Shown: piece after piece, positions 29,059 through 38,175 of the stretch
How the letters are laid out: every line of letters starts with the position of its first letter
Position numbering within the stretch: position 1 is the stretch's first letter
Assembly (NCBI RefSeq): GCF_032484785.1
Contig: NZ_JAUETR010000003.1
Span: forward strand, 288,490-352,489
Length of the DNA: 64,000 nt
Source: Bradyrhizobium sp. SZCCHNS1050
GTDB lineage: Bacteria > Pseudomonadota > Alphaproteobacteria > Rhizobiales > Xanthobacteraceae
Direction of reading: 5' to 3'
The notes under the pieces: generated by a model
What the model saw: only the letters and a program-made list of their open reading frames with translations
What the model was told of the DNA's origin: nothing
The model's database searches: none
Made by a program: the position numbers and the translations under genes

Positions 29059-29925
29059 ATGACTTTCCGTGCACGTCGAGAGGCGCTCCGTGCGATCCTC
29101 GCCGGCGATCGCTGCATCCATCCGGGATCGGTATACGACGCGATTTCGATCCGGATCGCCGAGGACCTCGGCTTCGAGCTCGGCATGTTCGGCGGCTCGG
29201 CTGCTTCGCTCGCCGTGCTCGGCGACCCCGACATTGCCTTAATCACCTTGACCGAGCTCGCCGAGCAGATGCGGCGAATGTCGCGCGCTGCCGCGCTGCC
29301 GGTGCTGGTCGATGCCGATCACGGCTACGGCAACGCGATGAACGTGCGCCGCACGGTGCAGGAACTGGAAGCGGCCGGTGCCGCGGGTCTCACCATCGAG
29401 GATACGCTGCTGCCGCAGGCTTTCGGCGAAGCGAAGCCGCAACTGATCTCGCTTGCCGAAGGGGTCGGCAAGGTGAAGGCCGCGCTCGATCGCCGCGACG
29501 ATCCCGCGCTGGTCATCCTGGGACGGACGGGCGCCGTTTCCATCACCTCGCTCGACGACGCGATCGCGCGAGCCAGGGCGTATGAGGCCTGCGGCGTCGA
29601 CGGCCTGTTCTTCACCGGCATTGCCGCGCGCGACCAACTCGATGCGGTCGCGGCAGCGACGACGCTGCCGATCGTGCTCGGCGGCGCGCCGGAGGAGATG
29701 TCCGATCCCGGCTATCTCGCCTCGCGCCGTGTCCGCGTCGCGCTACAGGGCCATGCGCCGATCGCCGCGGCGGCGCAGGCGGTGTATGAGACGCTGAAGG
29801 CGCTCCGCGACGGCGCCTCGCCGAAGCAGCTCAAGGGGCTGCCGTCGGCGGAGCTGACGGCACGCGTGATGCGCGAGGCGGATGTGAAGAAGCGCCTGCG
29901 CGATTTTCTGGGGCTCGGATCATGA
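29059..29925 (+). CDS. oadC: Oxaloacetate decarboxylase (PEP mutase/isocitrate lyase superfamily)
   Basis: 288 residues from ATG 29059, preceded by a GAGAGGAGG site. The sequence follows the Bradyrhizobium-type oxaloacetate decarboxylase family closely: [59 protein letters not shown] and [19 protein letters not shown]. It also has the metal-binding Glu/Asp loop [14 protein letters not shown]. It is a soluble TIM-barrel Mg2+ enzyme converting oxaloacetate to pyruvate and CO2. It overlaps the acylphosphatase start by four bases (ATGA), implying translational coupling. Confidence 0.92.
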   Translation: MTFRARREALRAILAGDRCIHPGSVYDAISIRIAEDLGFELGMFGGSAASLAVLGDPDIALITLTELAEQMRRMSRAAALPVLVDADHGYGNAMNVRRTVQELEAAGAAGLTIEDTLLPQAFGEAKPQLISLAEGVGKVKAALDRRDDPALVILGRTGAVSITSLDDAIARARAYEACGVDGLFFTGIAARDQLDAVAAATTLPIVLGGAPEEMSDPGYLASRRVRVALQGHAPIAAAAQAVYETLKALRDGASPKQLKGLPSAELTARVMREADVKKRLRDFLGLGS

Positions 29926-30224
29926 TCGATCGCGCCATCGTCCACGTCTTGGTGCGCGGCCGCGTCCAGGGAGTGGGTTATCGCGCCTGGGTCGAGGACC
30001 AGGCCATCCTGAACGGCCTCGAAGGCTGGGTCCGCAACCGCACCGATGGCAGTGTCGAGGCGTTGTTCGCGGGTCCCTCGGACGACGTTGCCGCCGTGTT
30101 GGCAGCTTGCCGCGAGGGACCGCCAGCAGCGCATGTCGATGCCGTGATGGAAAACCCGGCGACGGCCGATCAGCTCAAACCGCGCCGGCCGGGCGAGGCG
30201 TTCTCCGTGTTGCCGACGCTCTAA
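29922..30224 (+). CDS. acyP: Acylphosphatase
   Basis: 100 residues. The active-site loop [18 protein letters not shown] carries the catalytic Arg, and [17 protein letters not shown] carries the catalytic Asn. Both motifs and the length are diagnostic. It hydrolyses acyl phosphates such as carbamoyl or acetyl phosphate in the cytoplasm. The start ATG overlaps the oadC stop. Confidence 0.93.
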   Translation: MIDRAIVHVLVRGRVQGVGYRAWVEDQAILNGLEGWVRNRTDGSVEALFAGPSDDVAAVLAACREGPPAAHVDAVMENPATADQLKPRRPGEAFSVLPTL

Positions 30225-30248
30225 CGACACGGCGCGCGAGCCCGCCGC

Positions 30249-31058
30249 TCACCCCGCCGAGATCACCAGCGCCTGGATGCGGCCCTCGATCGGTCCGTTG
30301 CCGAACCGGCGCGCCAGCGCGTCCGCGGTCGCCTGCGTCACGGCGGCGAGGCCGGGCGTGCCGCGTGCTTCGATCTCGCCGCGCATCGGTGTGCCCTGGC
30401 AAAATGCCGTGGCCGGGTCCTGAGGCGACGCCGCGCGGCTGCGATGCGTCACCGTCTCGATCGCGATGTCGGTGAAGCCCGCTGCGGTCAGATCGGCCTC
30501 GATCCGCCCGGCATCGAAATAGCCGTGCGGAGTCCGGGTGAAGAACTGCGGCGGGCTTTCGGGGAAGACCTGCTGCAACGTCTCGTGAACGACGTGAGGG
30601 ATTTCATTCTCCTCGATCCGGTCCCAGACGTTGAAGACGAAACGTCCGCCGGGCCTGAGCACGCGGCGGGCCTCCGCATAGCCCTTGACGCGATCGGGGA
30701 AGAACATCGCGCCGAACTGACATGCGACGGCATCGAAGCTCGCGTCGGCAAAGGGCAGGGCCAGCGCATCGGCTTGATGAAATGCGATGCGGTCCGCAGC
30801 GGCGAGATGGGTCTTCGCCTGCGCGAGCATCGGCTCGTTGAGGTCGGTGGCGGTGATCCGGACCTCCGGCGGCAGTTGAGCATGCAGGGCCCGCGTAACC
30901 ACGCCGGTGCCCGCCGCCGTCTCCAGCACGTCGCGCGGCAGGTACGCCGCGATGCGCCGCGCGAGGTCCAGCGCATAGGGCACGAAGATCAAGGGGACCA
31001 TCAGTTGATCGTAGATCTGTGGGATCGATCCAGTGAACGCCTTGTCGGATGCCGTCAT
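30249..31058 (-). CDS. SAM-dependent class I methyltransferase
   Basis: 269 residues from ATG 31058, with AGGAG six bases upstream; the frame to 31178 is unlikely. Motif I is VLETAAGTGVVTRAL, followed by ITATDLNEPMLAQAK, then DALALPFADASFDAVACQFGAMFFPD, then EARRVLRPGGRFVFNVWD. This matches UbiE/methyltransferase-11 enzymes acting on small molecules. It is divergent from the GbsR-type regulator, which may control it. Substrate unknown. Confidence 0.9.
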   Translation of the reverse strand: MTASDKAFTGSIPQIYDQLMVPLIFVPYALDLARRIAAYLPRDVLETAAGTGVVTRALHAQLPPEVRITATDLNEPMLAQAKTHLAAADRIAFHQADALALPFADASFDAVACQFGAMFFPDRVKGYAEARRVLRPGGRFVFNVWDRIEENEIPHVVHETLQQVFPESPPQFFTRTPHGYFDAGRIEADLTAAGFTDIAIETVTHRSRAASPQDPATAFCQGTPMRGEIEARGTPGLAAVTQATADALARRFGNGPIEGRIQALVISAG

Positions 31059-31171
31059 GGCTTGCTCCTGTTGCAGAGGGGGCAGGCGGGGAACCGGGCG
31101 GTCGGCAGGCGCAAAATGGGCGCCGTAACATCCGTCGGGCCAGCCCCCAGCCCGGTTCAAGAGCGGGTCTC

Positions 31172-31200
31172 TTGACATTCATCCTCGTACGTCAGATATT
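31172..31200 (+). promoter_or_regulatory. Sigma-70-type promoter of the GbsR-type gene
   Basis: TTGACA (31172-31177), a 17-base spacer, then GATATT (31195-31200). With standard spacing, transcription would begin at about 31207, which is the A of the start codon of the next gene. This predicts a leaderless message. Confidence 0.65.
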
Positions 31201-31217
31201 TCTGTCATGACAGAAAT
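31198..31217. promoter_or_regulatory. 20-bp palindromic operator over promoter and start codon
   Basis: ATTTCTGTCATGACAGAAAT is a perfect 20-bp palindrome. It covers the end of the -10 hexamer, the predicted start of transcription and the ATG. A bound dimer would block RNA polymerase, so autoregulation by the GbsR-type protein is likely. Confidence 0.75.
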
Positions 31218-31767
31218 TACAGGTCATCGAAAACTTCCGCCCGCCGTCGAGCGTTTCATCCTCAACTGGGGCGACATGGGCGACCGGTGGGGCGTGAACC
31301 GCTCGGTGAGCCAGATCCACGGGCTGCTGTACCTCGCCGAGAAGCCGATGACGGCGGAGGACATCGCCGACACGCTCGGCATGGCCCGCTCCAATGTCTC
31401 GAACTCGCTGAAGGAGCTGCTCGCCTGGGGCTTGATCCGGCGCGTGCCGATCCTCGGCGACCGCCGCGATCATTTCGAGGCCGAGACCGACATCTGGGAG
31501 GTCGCACAGCGGATCGCGGCCGGCCGCAAGGAGCGCGAGATCGATCCCGCGATCGCTGCGCTGCGCGCCTGCGTCGCGGAAGCGACCGGCGATCTCGCGA
31601 TCAGCACGGTCGCAGCCAGGCGGCTGAAAGACATGCTGGCGTTCACCGAGCTGGTCGACCGCTGGTACGTGCAGATGCTGAAGGTGCCGCGGCCGCGTCT
31701 CGTCGCGCTGATCAAGCTCGGCGAGAAGATCGCAAATCTGCTGCCGTCGGGAAGATCAAGGTCGTAG
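31207..31767 (+). CDS. GbsR/MarR-family transcriptional regulator
   Basis: 186 residues. The winged helix-turn-helix reads SVSQIHGLLYLAEKPMTAEDIADTLGMARSNVSNSLKELLAWGLIRRVPILGDRRDHFEAE, matching the GbsR subgroup of MarR regulators. The helical C-terminal part mediates dimerisation. There is no Shine-Dalgarno sequence before the ATG, and the promoter places transcription initiation at the ATG itself. It heads a run with DUF4166 and TIGR01777 genes (16-bp gap, then a 4-bp overlap), which it probably regulates together with itself. Confidence 0.9.
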   Translation: MTEITGHRKLPPAVERFILNWGDMGDRWGVNRSVSQIHGLLYLAEKPMTAEDIADTLGMARSNVSNSLKELLAWGLIRRVPILGDRRDHFEAETDIWEVAQRIAAGRKEREIDPAIAALRACVAEATGDLAISTVAARRLKDMLAFTELVDRWYVQMLKVPRPRLVALIKLGEKIANLLPSGRSRS

Positions 31768-31783
31768 ATGAGCGGAGGGCGTC

Positions 31784-32443
31784 ATGGTGACCATGGGACA
31801 TCTCGGACTTTCAACGCCCTCCAACGCCCGGCTTCATGACGATCACAGGTTTCGTGCGCTGTTGTCCGCCGAGGATTGGGGGCGGCTGCCGGTGTCGATC
31901 TGGCGCCGCTTCTCCAAGAAACTCGCCGACGGCGCGACCGTCGTCTATGTCGGCGAGGTCGATCAGGCCGAGATCAGTCGTGCCGGCTTCTGGTTCGCGC
32001 ATCTGGCGCGGCTGATCGGCGGGCCGCTGCCGACGCACGCAGACATCGGTGTGCCGATGATCGTCGCGGTGACGGAGGACGCGGCGAGAGGCGGCCAGAT
32101 CTGGACGCGCATCTGCGGACGCCCGCATGGCTTCCCGCAGGTGATCCATTCCGCCAAGCGCTTCGCCGGTCCGACGGGGCTCGAGGAATATCTCGGCTGG
32201 GGCCTTAGCATGAGCCTGCGCGTCGGCGTCGCCGATGGCGCGCTTCATTTCCATAGCGCCGGCTACACGTTCGACTTCGCGGGCCGGCGCTGGGCGCTGC
32301 CGGCATGGCTCACGCCCGGCGACCTCACCGTCACCCATTCAGATCTCGGCAGCGGCGTCTTTCGCTTCTCGCTCGAGATCATCCATCCGCGCTTCGGGCG
32401 CATCATCCGCCAGAGCGCAATGTTCCGGGAGTCCGCACCATGA
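31784..32443 (+). CDS. DUF4166 domain protein
   Basis: 219 residues, soluble. The blocks RLPVSIWRRFSKKLADG, GFWFAHLARLIGGPLPTHADIGVPMIVAVTED and GLEEYLGWGLSMSLRVGVADGALHFHSAGYTF are typical of DUF4166. This domain is often found fused or adjacent to NAD-dependent epimerase-like proteins, as here. GGAGGG lies just before the ATG. The stop codon overlaps the next start. The biochemical role is unknown. Confidence 0.85.
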   Translation: MVTMGHLGLSTPSNARLHDDHRFRALLSAEDWGRLPVSIWRRFSKKLADGATVVYVGEVDQAEISRAGFWFAHLARLIGGPLPTHADIGVPMIVAVTEDAARGGQIWTRICGRPHGFPQVIHSAKRFAGPTGLEEYLGWGLSMSLRVGVADGALHFHSAGYTFDFAGRRWALPAWLTPGDLTVTHSDLGSGVFRFSLEIIHPRFGRIIRQSAMFRESAP

Positions 32444-33876
32444 CGCCGCTGCTCTGGTCCCTGATTGCGCTTCAGATCGTGATGGGCGTGTTCGACACCG
32501 TCTATCACCATGAGTTCACCGAGCGCCTGGCCTGGCGCCCGTCACAGCAGGGCGAGCTCAAGCTGCACGGCGTCCGCAATATGCTCTATGCGCTGCTGTT
32601 CGCCGTCATCGGCTGGTGCGAGGTGCATGGATTGTTCGCAATCCTCGTGCTCGCGGTGCTCGTGGCCGAGATCGGCATCACCCTGACCGATTTCGTCGAG
32701 GAGGATCTGACGCGCAAGCTGCCGCCGAGCGAACGCGTGAATCACACGCTGCTCGCCATCAACTACGGCGCGATCCTCATGCTGCTGGTGCCGCTGCTGA
32801 TCGGCTGGGCGATGCAGCCCTCGGCGATCGTGCCGGCCTTTGCCGGCTTGCTGAGCTGGATTGCGGCTGCCGCCGCGGTTGGCGCTGCCCTGTGCGGCCT
32901 GCGCGACTTCACCGCGGCACGGCGCCTTGCGCGGATGTCGCAGCCGGATGCGGCCGGGCTGGTCGCGGCGCTGCCGCCGGCGCAGACCATCCTCATCACC
33001 GGCGCGACCGGCTTCATCGGCGCGCGGCTGACGGCCGGTCTCGCCGCGGCCGGTCATCACGTCGTCGCCCTGGTCCGCGATCCGGCCAAGGCCGCAATGT
33101 TGCCGGCGCCGCTGACCTTGATCACCAATCTCGATCAGCTCGCGTCCGACACCCGTATCGACGCGATCGTCAATCTTGCCGGTGAACCGATCGGCAATGC
33201 GCCGTGGACCGCGGCCAGGCGCGCGACGATCCTGCAGTCCCGGCTGGCTACGACGGAAGCCGTCTTATCCCTGATTGCGCGGCTCGACCGTAAGCCGAAG
33301 GTCTTGGTCAACGGTTCGGCGATCGGCTGGTACGGCCTGTGGCAGGACCAGCCGCTGACCGAATCCGCCAAGTCGCATGCCTGCTTCAGCCATGACCTCT
33401 GCGACGCCTGGGAGCAAGCGGCTCGCGGTGCCGAAGCGCACGGCGTCCGCGTCGCACTGCTGAGGATCGGGCTCGTGGTCGGCCGCGACGGCGGCTTCCT
33501 GGCGCGGATGCTGACGCCGTTCGAATTCGGCCTCGGCGGGCCATTCGGCTCCGGTCTGCAATGGATGTCCTGGATCGAGCGCGACGATCTCGTTCGGCTG
33601 ATCGCGCATGTGATCGCGACCGAGGCCATCACCGGGCCGGTCAATGCGACGGCGCCGCTGCCGGTGCGCAATCTCGCCTTCACCGCCGAACTCGCGCGCT
33701 GCCTGCGGCGTCCGGCGCTGCTGCGCGTCCCCGCCGGCCTGCTGCGCCGGATCGGCGGCGACTTCGCCGAGGAGCTTTTGCTCGGCGGCCAGCGCGTGGT
33801 GCCGAACAAGGCGCTGTCGAGCGGCTTCGTGTTCCGGCATCAGAGCCTGCGTAGCGCGCTCGAAGCCATCCTGTGA
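32440..33876 (+). CDS. Membrane-anchored TIGR01777-family NAD(P)-dependent oxidoreductase
   Basis: 478 residues from ATG 32440, which overlaps the DUF4166 stop. Residues 1-160 hold four hydrophobic helices (LLWSLIALQIVMGVFDTVY; NMLYALLFAVIGWCEVHGL; ILMLLVPLLIGWAM; LLSWIAAAAAVGAALCGL). From residue 185 comes a Rossmann epimerase-like domain (TILITGATGFIGARLTAGLAAAGHHVVALVR) with the TIGR01777 signatures NLAGEPIGNAPWTAARRATILQSRLATTEAV, GSAIGWYG and WMSWIERDDLVRLI. The YfcH-like C-terminal ELLLGGQRVVPNKALSSGF is present. The fused membrane part is less common. It probably modifies a membrane-associated substrate with the DUF4166 protein. Confidence 0.88.
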   Translation: MTPLLWSLIALQIVMGVFDTVYHHEFTERLAWRPSQQGELKLHGVRNMLYALLFAVIGWCEVHGLFAILVLAVLVAEIGITLTDFVEEDLTRKLPPSERVNHTLLAINYGAILMLLVPLLIGWAMQPSAIVPAFAGLLSWIAAAAAVGAALCGLRDFTAARRLARMSQPDAAGLVAALPPAQTILITGATGFIGARLTAGLAAAGHHVVALVRDPAKAAMLPAPLTLITNLDQLASDTRIDAIVNLAGEPIGNAPWTAARRATILQSRLATTEAVLSLIARLDRKPKVLVNGSAIGWYGLWQDQPLTESAKSHACFSHDLCDAWEQAARGAEAHGVRVALLRIGLVVGRDGGFLARMLTPFEFGLGGPFGSGLQWMSWIERDDLVRLIAHVIATEAITGPVNATAPLPVRNLAFTAELARCLRRPALLRVPAGLLRRIGGDFAEELLLGGQRVVPNKALSSGFVFRHQSLRSALEAIL

Positions 33877-33892
33877 GCGGTCGAAAAAAGCG

Positions 33893-34939
33893 TCACGGTT
33901 GCTCGGCGCGTGCCATCGTCGCCGATGGCAGCTCGCCGAACGTGGCGCGGTAGTAGCGGGCGAAGTGTCCGGCATTGGCAAAGTTGCAGGCGGCGGCGGC
34001 CGCTGCCACCGTGATGTCGGGATCGCCGGAGCGCAGCATCTCGCGGGCGCGCCGCAGGCGCACCGATTTGGCGAAGGCCATCGGCGAATAGCCGCGCACG
34101 CGCTCGAACAGACGGAAGATCGAGCGGGCGCTGACGCCGGCTTCGCGCGCCAGGTGCTCGATCGTGATCGGCTCGCGCCAGTTCGCCTCGATGTAGTCCT
34201 CGAGCCGCTTGACCAGGCCGAAATCCGGCATCGGAGAGGGATCCAGGAGCGTGTCGCGGAAACGATGACGGCTGGCGCAGAGGAAGGCGACATGCACCGC
34301 ATCCTCCAGCTCGCGATAGACCGCGGCGGGGAACGCCGCATCCTGCTCGTTGAGCTGGGTCGTCAGGAAATCCAGCAGCCGCATCAGGTTGCGGGCCTGC
34401 GGATCGGCGGCCGGAATGGCAGGGTCGATCGTAAAGTCGGCGCGCGGCTGCACGCCGACCAGCGCCGTCAGGCGCCGTCGCAGCGCCTGCGGATCGAGCC
34501 GCAGAGTCAGTCGCCGATGGCCACCCTGGCACGCCATCTGCCATGGCACGCCGGCCGGCGCGACTGCGAACTGATGCTCATTGACGTCGGTCGCCTCGCC
34601 GGGAGTGCAACTGACCGCGCGTCCCTTCAGGGCGATCTGCACTCTCATGAGATCGGCGGCGCGATGGTCGCAGACCATGTCGCAGGTCGTGGTGCCGAAC
34701 GCGAGGCCGATGGTCTCGAGCTCGATCAGGTTGACGATCGCCTCGAAGCGCTCGGCGTTCCTGAAGTCGACGCGCTCGGCGCCGAGCCGGCGCCCCGCGA
34801 GGTCGCGCAGCACGTCGGCGTTCGAGGTTCGGATCAGCGCGTGGCGATGCAATGGTTCGAGGCCGGTCGCGCCGGTCGAGGCCGGGCTCGGCTTTGCTGG
34901 GGCGCTGACGAGGTCAGCTGCGGTCAAGAGACGGTTCAA
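33893..34939 (-). CDS. AraC-family transcriptional regulator
   Basis: 348 residues. The start is TTG with AGGAG seven bases upstream. The N-terminal 200 residues form an AraC-binding-like sensor domain. The C-terminal double helix-turn-helix reads LEDYIEANWREPITIEHLAREAGVSARSIFRLFERVRGYSPMAFAKSVRLRRAREML and FANAGHFARYYRATFGELPSA. The target genes and effector cannot be read from the context; the gene converges on the TIGR01777 gene and is followed upstream by a LysR gene on the same strand. Confidence 0.9.
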   Translation of the reverse strand: MNRLLTAADLVSAPAKPSPASTGATGLEPLHRHALIRTSNADVLRDLAGRRLGAERVDFRNAERFEAIVNLIELETIGLAFGTTTCDMVCDHRAADLMRVQIALKGRAVSCTPGEATDVNEHQFAVAPAGVPWQMACQGGHRRLTLRLDPQALRRRLTALVGVQPRADFTIDPAIPAADPQARNLMRLLDFLTTQLNEQDAAFPAAVYRELEDAVHVAFLCASRHRFRDTLLDPSPMPDFGLVKRLEDYIEANWREPITIEHLAREAGVSARSIFRLFERVRGYSPMAFAKSVRLRRAREMLRSGDPDITVAAAAAACNFANAGHFARYYRATFGELPSATMARAEQP

Positions 34940-34998
34940 GCCGCTGCTCCTGAACTCCGATTATTCATCCATGCTACATCAGGCTCCGCGGGCGTCAA

Positions 34999-35856
34999 TT
35001 ACTTCGAGATCGCGGCGCTTCGGAATGCTGCGGCCAGCGTGCGCAAGGCTGCGCGCTTGGCCGCATCGCCCGCCTTCGCATGCAGCATCACCTTGGAGCG
35101 GCCGAGCTTGGGCAGGCCGAGATCCGTTCCGACATCGATCAGTCCGCTGGGCGCGATCCGGCGGGCCAGCGGCGCAATCGCAAGACCGGCCCGCGCGGCG
35201 GCCGCAACGGCCGTCACTCCGCCGCCGACGAACGTCTCGCTGAAGCTGATTCGGGCGCGCTCGAGCGCGCGGACCGCGATGCTGCGCACGCCACAGGGCG
35301 GCGCGAGCGTGGCGAGCGGCAGCGTGCCGGCCGCCGGCAGACGAAATCTGGGAGCTGCGAACCAGCCGAACTCGTCCGTGATCAACGCCTCGCCACCGCG
35401 GCGGCTCGCCTCCTGGCGGACGATCACGGCGTCGAGCTTGCCGGCATCGTAGCGGTCGAGCAGGTCGCGCGAGAAGCCGATGCTGACCGACAGGACGAGG
35501 TCCGCAATGGCAGCATGCAACTGCTCGAGCATCGGCACCAGCTCGGGGCCGGCGACGTGATCGCTGATCCCCAGCGACAACAGCGGCCGGGCACGAGGAG
35601 CGCCGGTCAGCGCGAGGTCATGTGCGGCAACCAGCGCGCGGGCGTTCTCGGCGAAGGCCGCGCCGTCGGCGGTGAGCCGGACCGCGCGCGGCGAGCGTTC
35701 GACCAGCCGCTTTCCGAGCAGCGCTTCCAGGCGCTGCAGCTTCAGGCTGACCGCGGCCTGCGTGGTGCCGAGCGTCTCGGCCGCCCGGGTGAAGCTGTGC
35801 AGCTCGCTCACCAGCAGAAAGGCGCGGACGGTCGCGATGTCGAGCGTGGCTGTCAT
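34999..35856 (-). CDS. LysR-family transcriptional regulator
   Basis: 285 residues. The N-terminal helix-turn-helix reads VRAFLLVSELHSFTRAAETLGTTQAAVSLKLQRLEALLGKRLVER. The C-terminal effector domain follows (PLLSLGISDHVAGPELVPMLEQL...). It is divergent from the tautomerase gene with 108 bp between the starts, the usual arrangement for a LysR regulator and its target. The gap contains AT-rich GTTATCATTGATATCC sequence that may include its binding site. Confidence 0.92.
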   Translation of the reverse strand: MTATLDIATVRAFLLVSELHSFTRAAETLGTTQAAVSLKLQRLEALLGKRLVERSPRAVRLTADGAAFAENARALVAAHDLALTGAPRARPLLSLGISDHVAGPELVPMLEQLHAAIADLVLSVSIGFSRDLLDRYDAGKLDAVIVRQEASRRGGEALITDEFGWFAAPRFRLPAAGTLPLATLAPPCGVRSIAVRALERARISFSETFVGGGVTAVAAAARAGLAIAPLARRIAPSGLIDVGTDLGLPKLGRSKVMLHAKAGDAAKRAALRTLAAAFRSAAISK

Positions 35857-35964
35857 ATGCGATCGTTATCATTGATATCCATCCCGATAAGATACCAAAA
35901 TGGCAGGCGCGCGGCTAGCTTTGCTGTCGAGGCGCAGTCACGCGCTGGATACCGGGAGCCAACC

Positions 35965-36393
35965 ATGCCGTTGATCAACATCGTCTATGCCAGCCAGCGC
36001 CGCTCGCCGTCGCTGAAAAAGGCCATCGCGGACGCCGTCACCGAATTGACGGCGCGGATCCTGCGCAAGGATCCCAAGGTCACCGCCGTCATCGTCTCGG
36101 AAGCGGATGCCGCGGACTGGTTCGCCGGCGGCGCCTCGCTGGCGGAGCAGGGGCTTGCCAGCTACTGGATCGACGTTCACGTCAGCGAGGGCACCAACAC
36201 CAAGGACGAGAAGGCCGCCTATCTGGCCGCGGTGTTCGCGCGCATGGCCGAGCTGATCGGCCCGCTGCATCACGAGACCTACCTTCATGTCGACGAGGTC
36301 AAGGCGGATGCCTACGGCTTCGGTGGCTTGAGCCAGGAGCGCCGCTATGTCGCGGCGAAGCTCGACGTGCCGCCGCAGCAGGGCGGCGCGTGA
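35965..36393 (+). CDS. Tautomerase-superfamily protein
   Basis: 142 residues from ATG 35965 (GGGAG upstream). The mature protein begins with Pro (MPLINIVYASQRRSPSLKKAIADAVTELTARIL), the catalytic base of 4-oxalocrotonate tautomerase-like enzymes. The length is double the 62-residue class, closer to MSAD/CHMI-type or fused members. Control by the divergent LysR gene is likely. The substrate is probably an enol or keto acid; this is inference from the family. Confidence 0.85.
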   Translation: MPLINIVYASQRRSPSLKKAIADAVTELTARILRKDPKVTAVIVSEADAADWFAGGASLAEQGLASYWIDVHVSEGTNTKDEKAAYLAAVFARMAELIGPLHHETYLHVDEVKADAYGFGGLSQERRYVAAKLDVPPQQGGA

Positions 36394-36395
36394 GC

Positions 36396-37118
36396 TCATG
36401 CCGTCTCCGGCTGCGCGACGCTGACGGCGCCGAAGACGCTCTCGAACGCCTGCCGGAACGCGATGTCGACATCGGCGAGCGTCACCGGCAGGCCGAGATC
36501 AACCAGGCTGGTGACGCCGTAGCGCGGATCGGTCACGCCGCAGGGCACGATGGCCTGAAAGTGCGACAGGTCCGGCTCGACATTGATGGCGATGCCGTGA
36601 AAGGTGACCCAGCGCTTCAGCCGCACGCCGATCGCGGCGATCTTGTCCTCATGGCCCTCGCCCTTGTCGGGCCGTTTGACCCAGACGCCGACGCGATCCT
36701 CGCGCCGCTCGCCGCGCACGTTGAAGGCATCGAGGGTGCGGATGATGGTCTCCTCGAGCGCCGCGACATAGGCTCGCACATCCGGCCGGCGCCGCTTGAG
36801 GTCGAGCATGACATAGGCCACCCGCTGGCCGGGCCCATGATAGGTGACCTGGCCGCCGCGCCCGGTCGGCACCAGCGGAAAGCGCGGATCGCGCAGGTCT
36901 TCGGCCTTGCCCGACGTACCGGAGGTGTAGACCGGCGGGTGCTCGAGCAGCCAGACCATCTCCGCGGCCTCGTGAGCGGCGATCGCGGCCGCCCGCGCCT
37001 CCATGAACTCGGTGGCCTGGGCGTAGTCGATCAGCGAATCGGAGATGCGCCACGCCACGGCGTTGCCGGGGGGGCCAGCAAAGGTGGTCAGGTCGAGTGT
37101 TTCGCGGCTGTTAACCAT
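36396..37118 (-). CDS. lipB: Octanoyl-[ACP]-protein N-octanoyltransferase LipB
   Basis: 240 residues. Diagnostic blocks are [81 protein letters not shown] and [19 protein letters not shown]. The last carries the catalytic Cys, and the Lys lies in KIAAIG. It moves octanoyl from acyl carrier protein to lipoyl domains. Its start codon lies against the divergent FliN-like frame. No lipA is nearby. Confidence 0.95.
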   Translation of the reverse strand: MVNSRETLDLTTFAGPPGNAVAWRISDSLIDYAQATEFMEARAAAIAAHEAAEMVWLLEHPPVYTSGTSGKAEDLRDPRFPLVPTGRGGQVTYHGPGQRVAYVMLDLKRRRPDVRAYVAALEETIIRTLDAFNVRGERREDRVGVWVKRPDKGEGHEDKIAAIGVRLKRWVTFHGIAINVEPDLSHFQAIVPCGVTDPRYGVTSLVDLGLPVTLADVDIAFRQAFESVFGAVSVAQPETA

Positions 37119-37132
37119 TGGCTAACCACAAC

Positions 37133-37432
37133 ATGGTGATGTCTGGGCAACGAAAATCCAGTCGTGACTTCGGTGGTCCTGCAGTGTCAACCCTCGATAA
37201 AGTGACAGTCGACCTGATGGTCGTTCTCGGCACCTGCTCCATGCCCATCCACCAGGTTCTGCGCCTGTCCCGCGGCGCCATCATCGAGCTGGACGCCACC
37301 GAGGCCGACGACGTCAAGGTGCTCGCCAACAATCTGCCGATCGCAAATGGGGTGGTGCTGGTCGACCGCAACCGCATCGCGGTCGAGGTCAAGCAGATGC
37401 TGCCGCGCTCGCCGACGCCGACGTCGCGATAG
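37133..37432 (+). CDS. Orphan FliN/FliM C-terminal (SpoA) domain protein
   Basis: About 99 residues. The SpoA domain VTVDLMVVLGTCSMPIHQVLRLSRGAIIELDATEADDVKVLANNLPIANGVVLVDRNRIAVEV matches FliN of the flagellar motor switch C-ring. The start is uncertain: ATG 37133, ATG 37139 and GTG 37184 are all in frame, and TTG 37118 overlaps the lipB start codon. No other flagellar gene is nearby. It could complete a flagellar set located elsewhere in the genome or serve as a second FliN. Confidence 0.85.
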   Translation: MVMSGQRKSSRDFGGPAVSTLDKVTVDLMVVLGTCSMPIHQVLRLSRGAIIELDATEADDVKVLANNLPIANGVVLVDRNRIAVEVKQMLPRSPTPTSR

Positions 37433-37567
37433 CGCGCCCCGGCCAAGCCAAAACCGTCCACAATCCGGTATTTTAGGGCAGGGCGGGCCTTGTCCCCCCG
37501 ACATCGATTTGATACACGGGCGCCACTGATCCGGTGCCGCCCTTCCTCTGGCTCCGGCTTCTTCTTC

Positions 37568-37652
37568 GCGCTCGTGGCGGAATTGGTAGACGCGCTGCCT
37601 TGAGGTGGCAGTGGGTAACACCGTGGGGGTTCGAGTCCCTCCGAGCGCACCA
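37568..37652 (+). tRNA. tRNA-Leu (anticodon GAG)
   Basis: An 85-nt class II tRNA. The acceptor stem GCGCTCG/CGAGCGC is perfect, discriminator A is followed by an encoded CCA, and the anticodon stem is CTGCC/GGCAG. Loop TTGAGGT gives anticodon GAG (reads CUC/CUU). A long variable arm GTGGGTAACACCGTG and T-loop TTCGAGTCC are present. Confidence 0.95.
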
Positions 37653-37767
37653 TCCCTCTCTCCCCAAAACTTCAAATCTGTTTGCGGTTTGTTCCGGCCT
37701 CGCGCCCTTTGTTCGGGCGATGGGCTGCGATCCCGCGGCGCGATGGCGTCCGAGTTGTGCCGGTCGT

Positions 37768-38175
37768 TCCGCCCTCGAGAATGAGAGGGCGCAGGGAATG
37801 CCGGGCGCTGGCCGCACCCATGGCCCGCCTGCGAAAAAAATGCAGGCGGCAGGAACCACGGGTTCAGCCGAGACATCCCGGCATTCCCCGCGCGATGGTT
37901 TTCACGCTTATGTCGCGATCTCCCCGGTGTCCGGCTCTTTAGCCACCGTCGCCCTCGGGATCATCGCCCGACGACTTGGCGCCAGCATCGGGGCGCCAGG
38001 ACCACGCGTCTTCACGTCCGCAAACCTGCCGTTCGTCGGCGAGCCCGTGAGCCCGCTGCAGCACGCCTGCGGCCACCGCATCCCCAGACCCCACGTCTCG
38101 TGACGATCGCGAAGCGCCCCTCTCGGCGGGTCCAGGATGGCGATACACAAACACGTATTCGGAAAAATAGCAACA
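37768..38175. repeat. Dispersed multi-hairpin repeat element, copy 2
   Basis: A homologue of 7850-8260. It keeps the CGCCCTC/GAGGGCG hairpin, the GCGCAGGGAATGCCGG inverted repeat (one mismatch in the right arm), the CCGCCTGC-GAAAAAAAT-GCAGGCGG hairpin and a hairpin TGGCGCC/GGCGCCA at 37977-37998. Relative to copy 1, the last hairpin has changed on both sides so that pairing is kept. It lies 116 bp downstream of tRNA-Leu. Confidence 0.8.
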
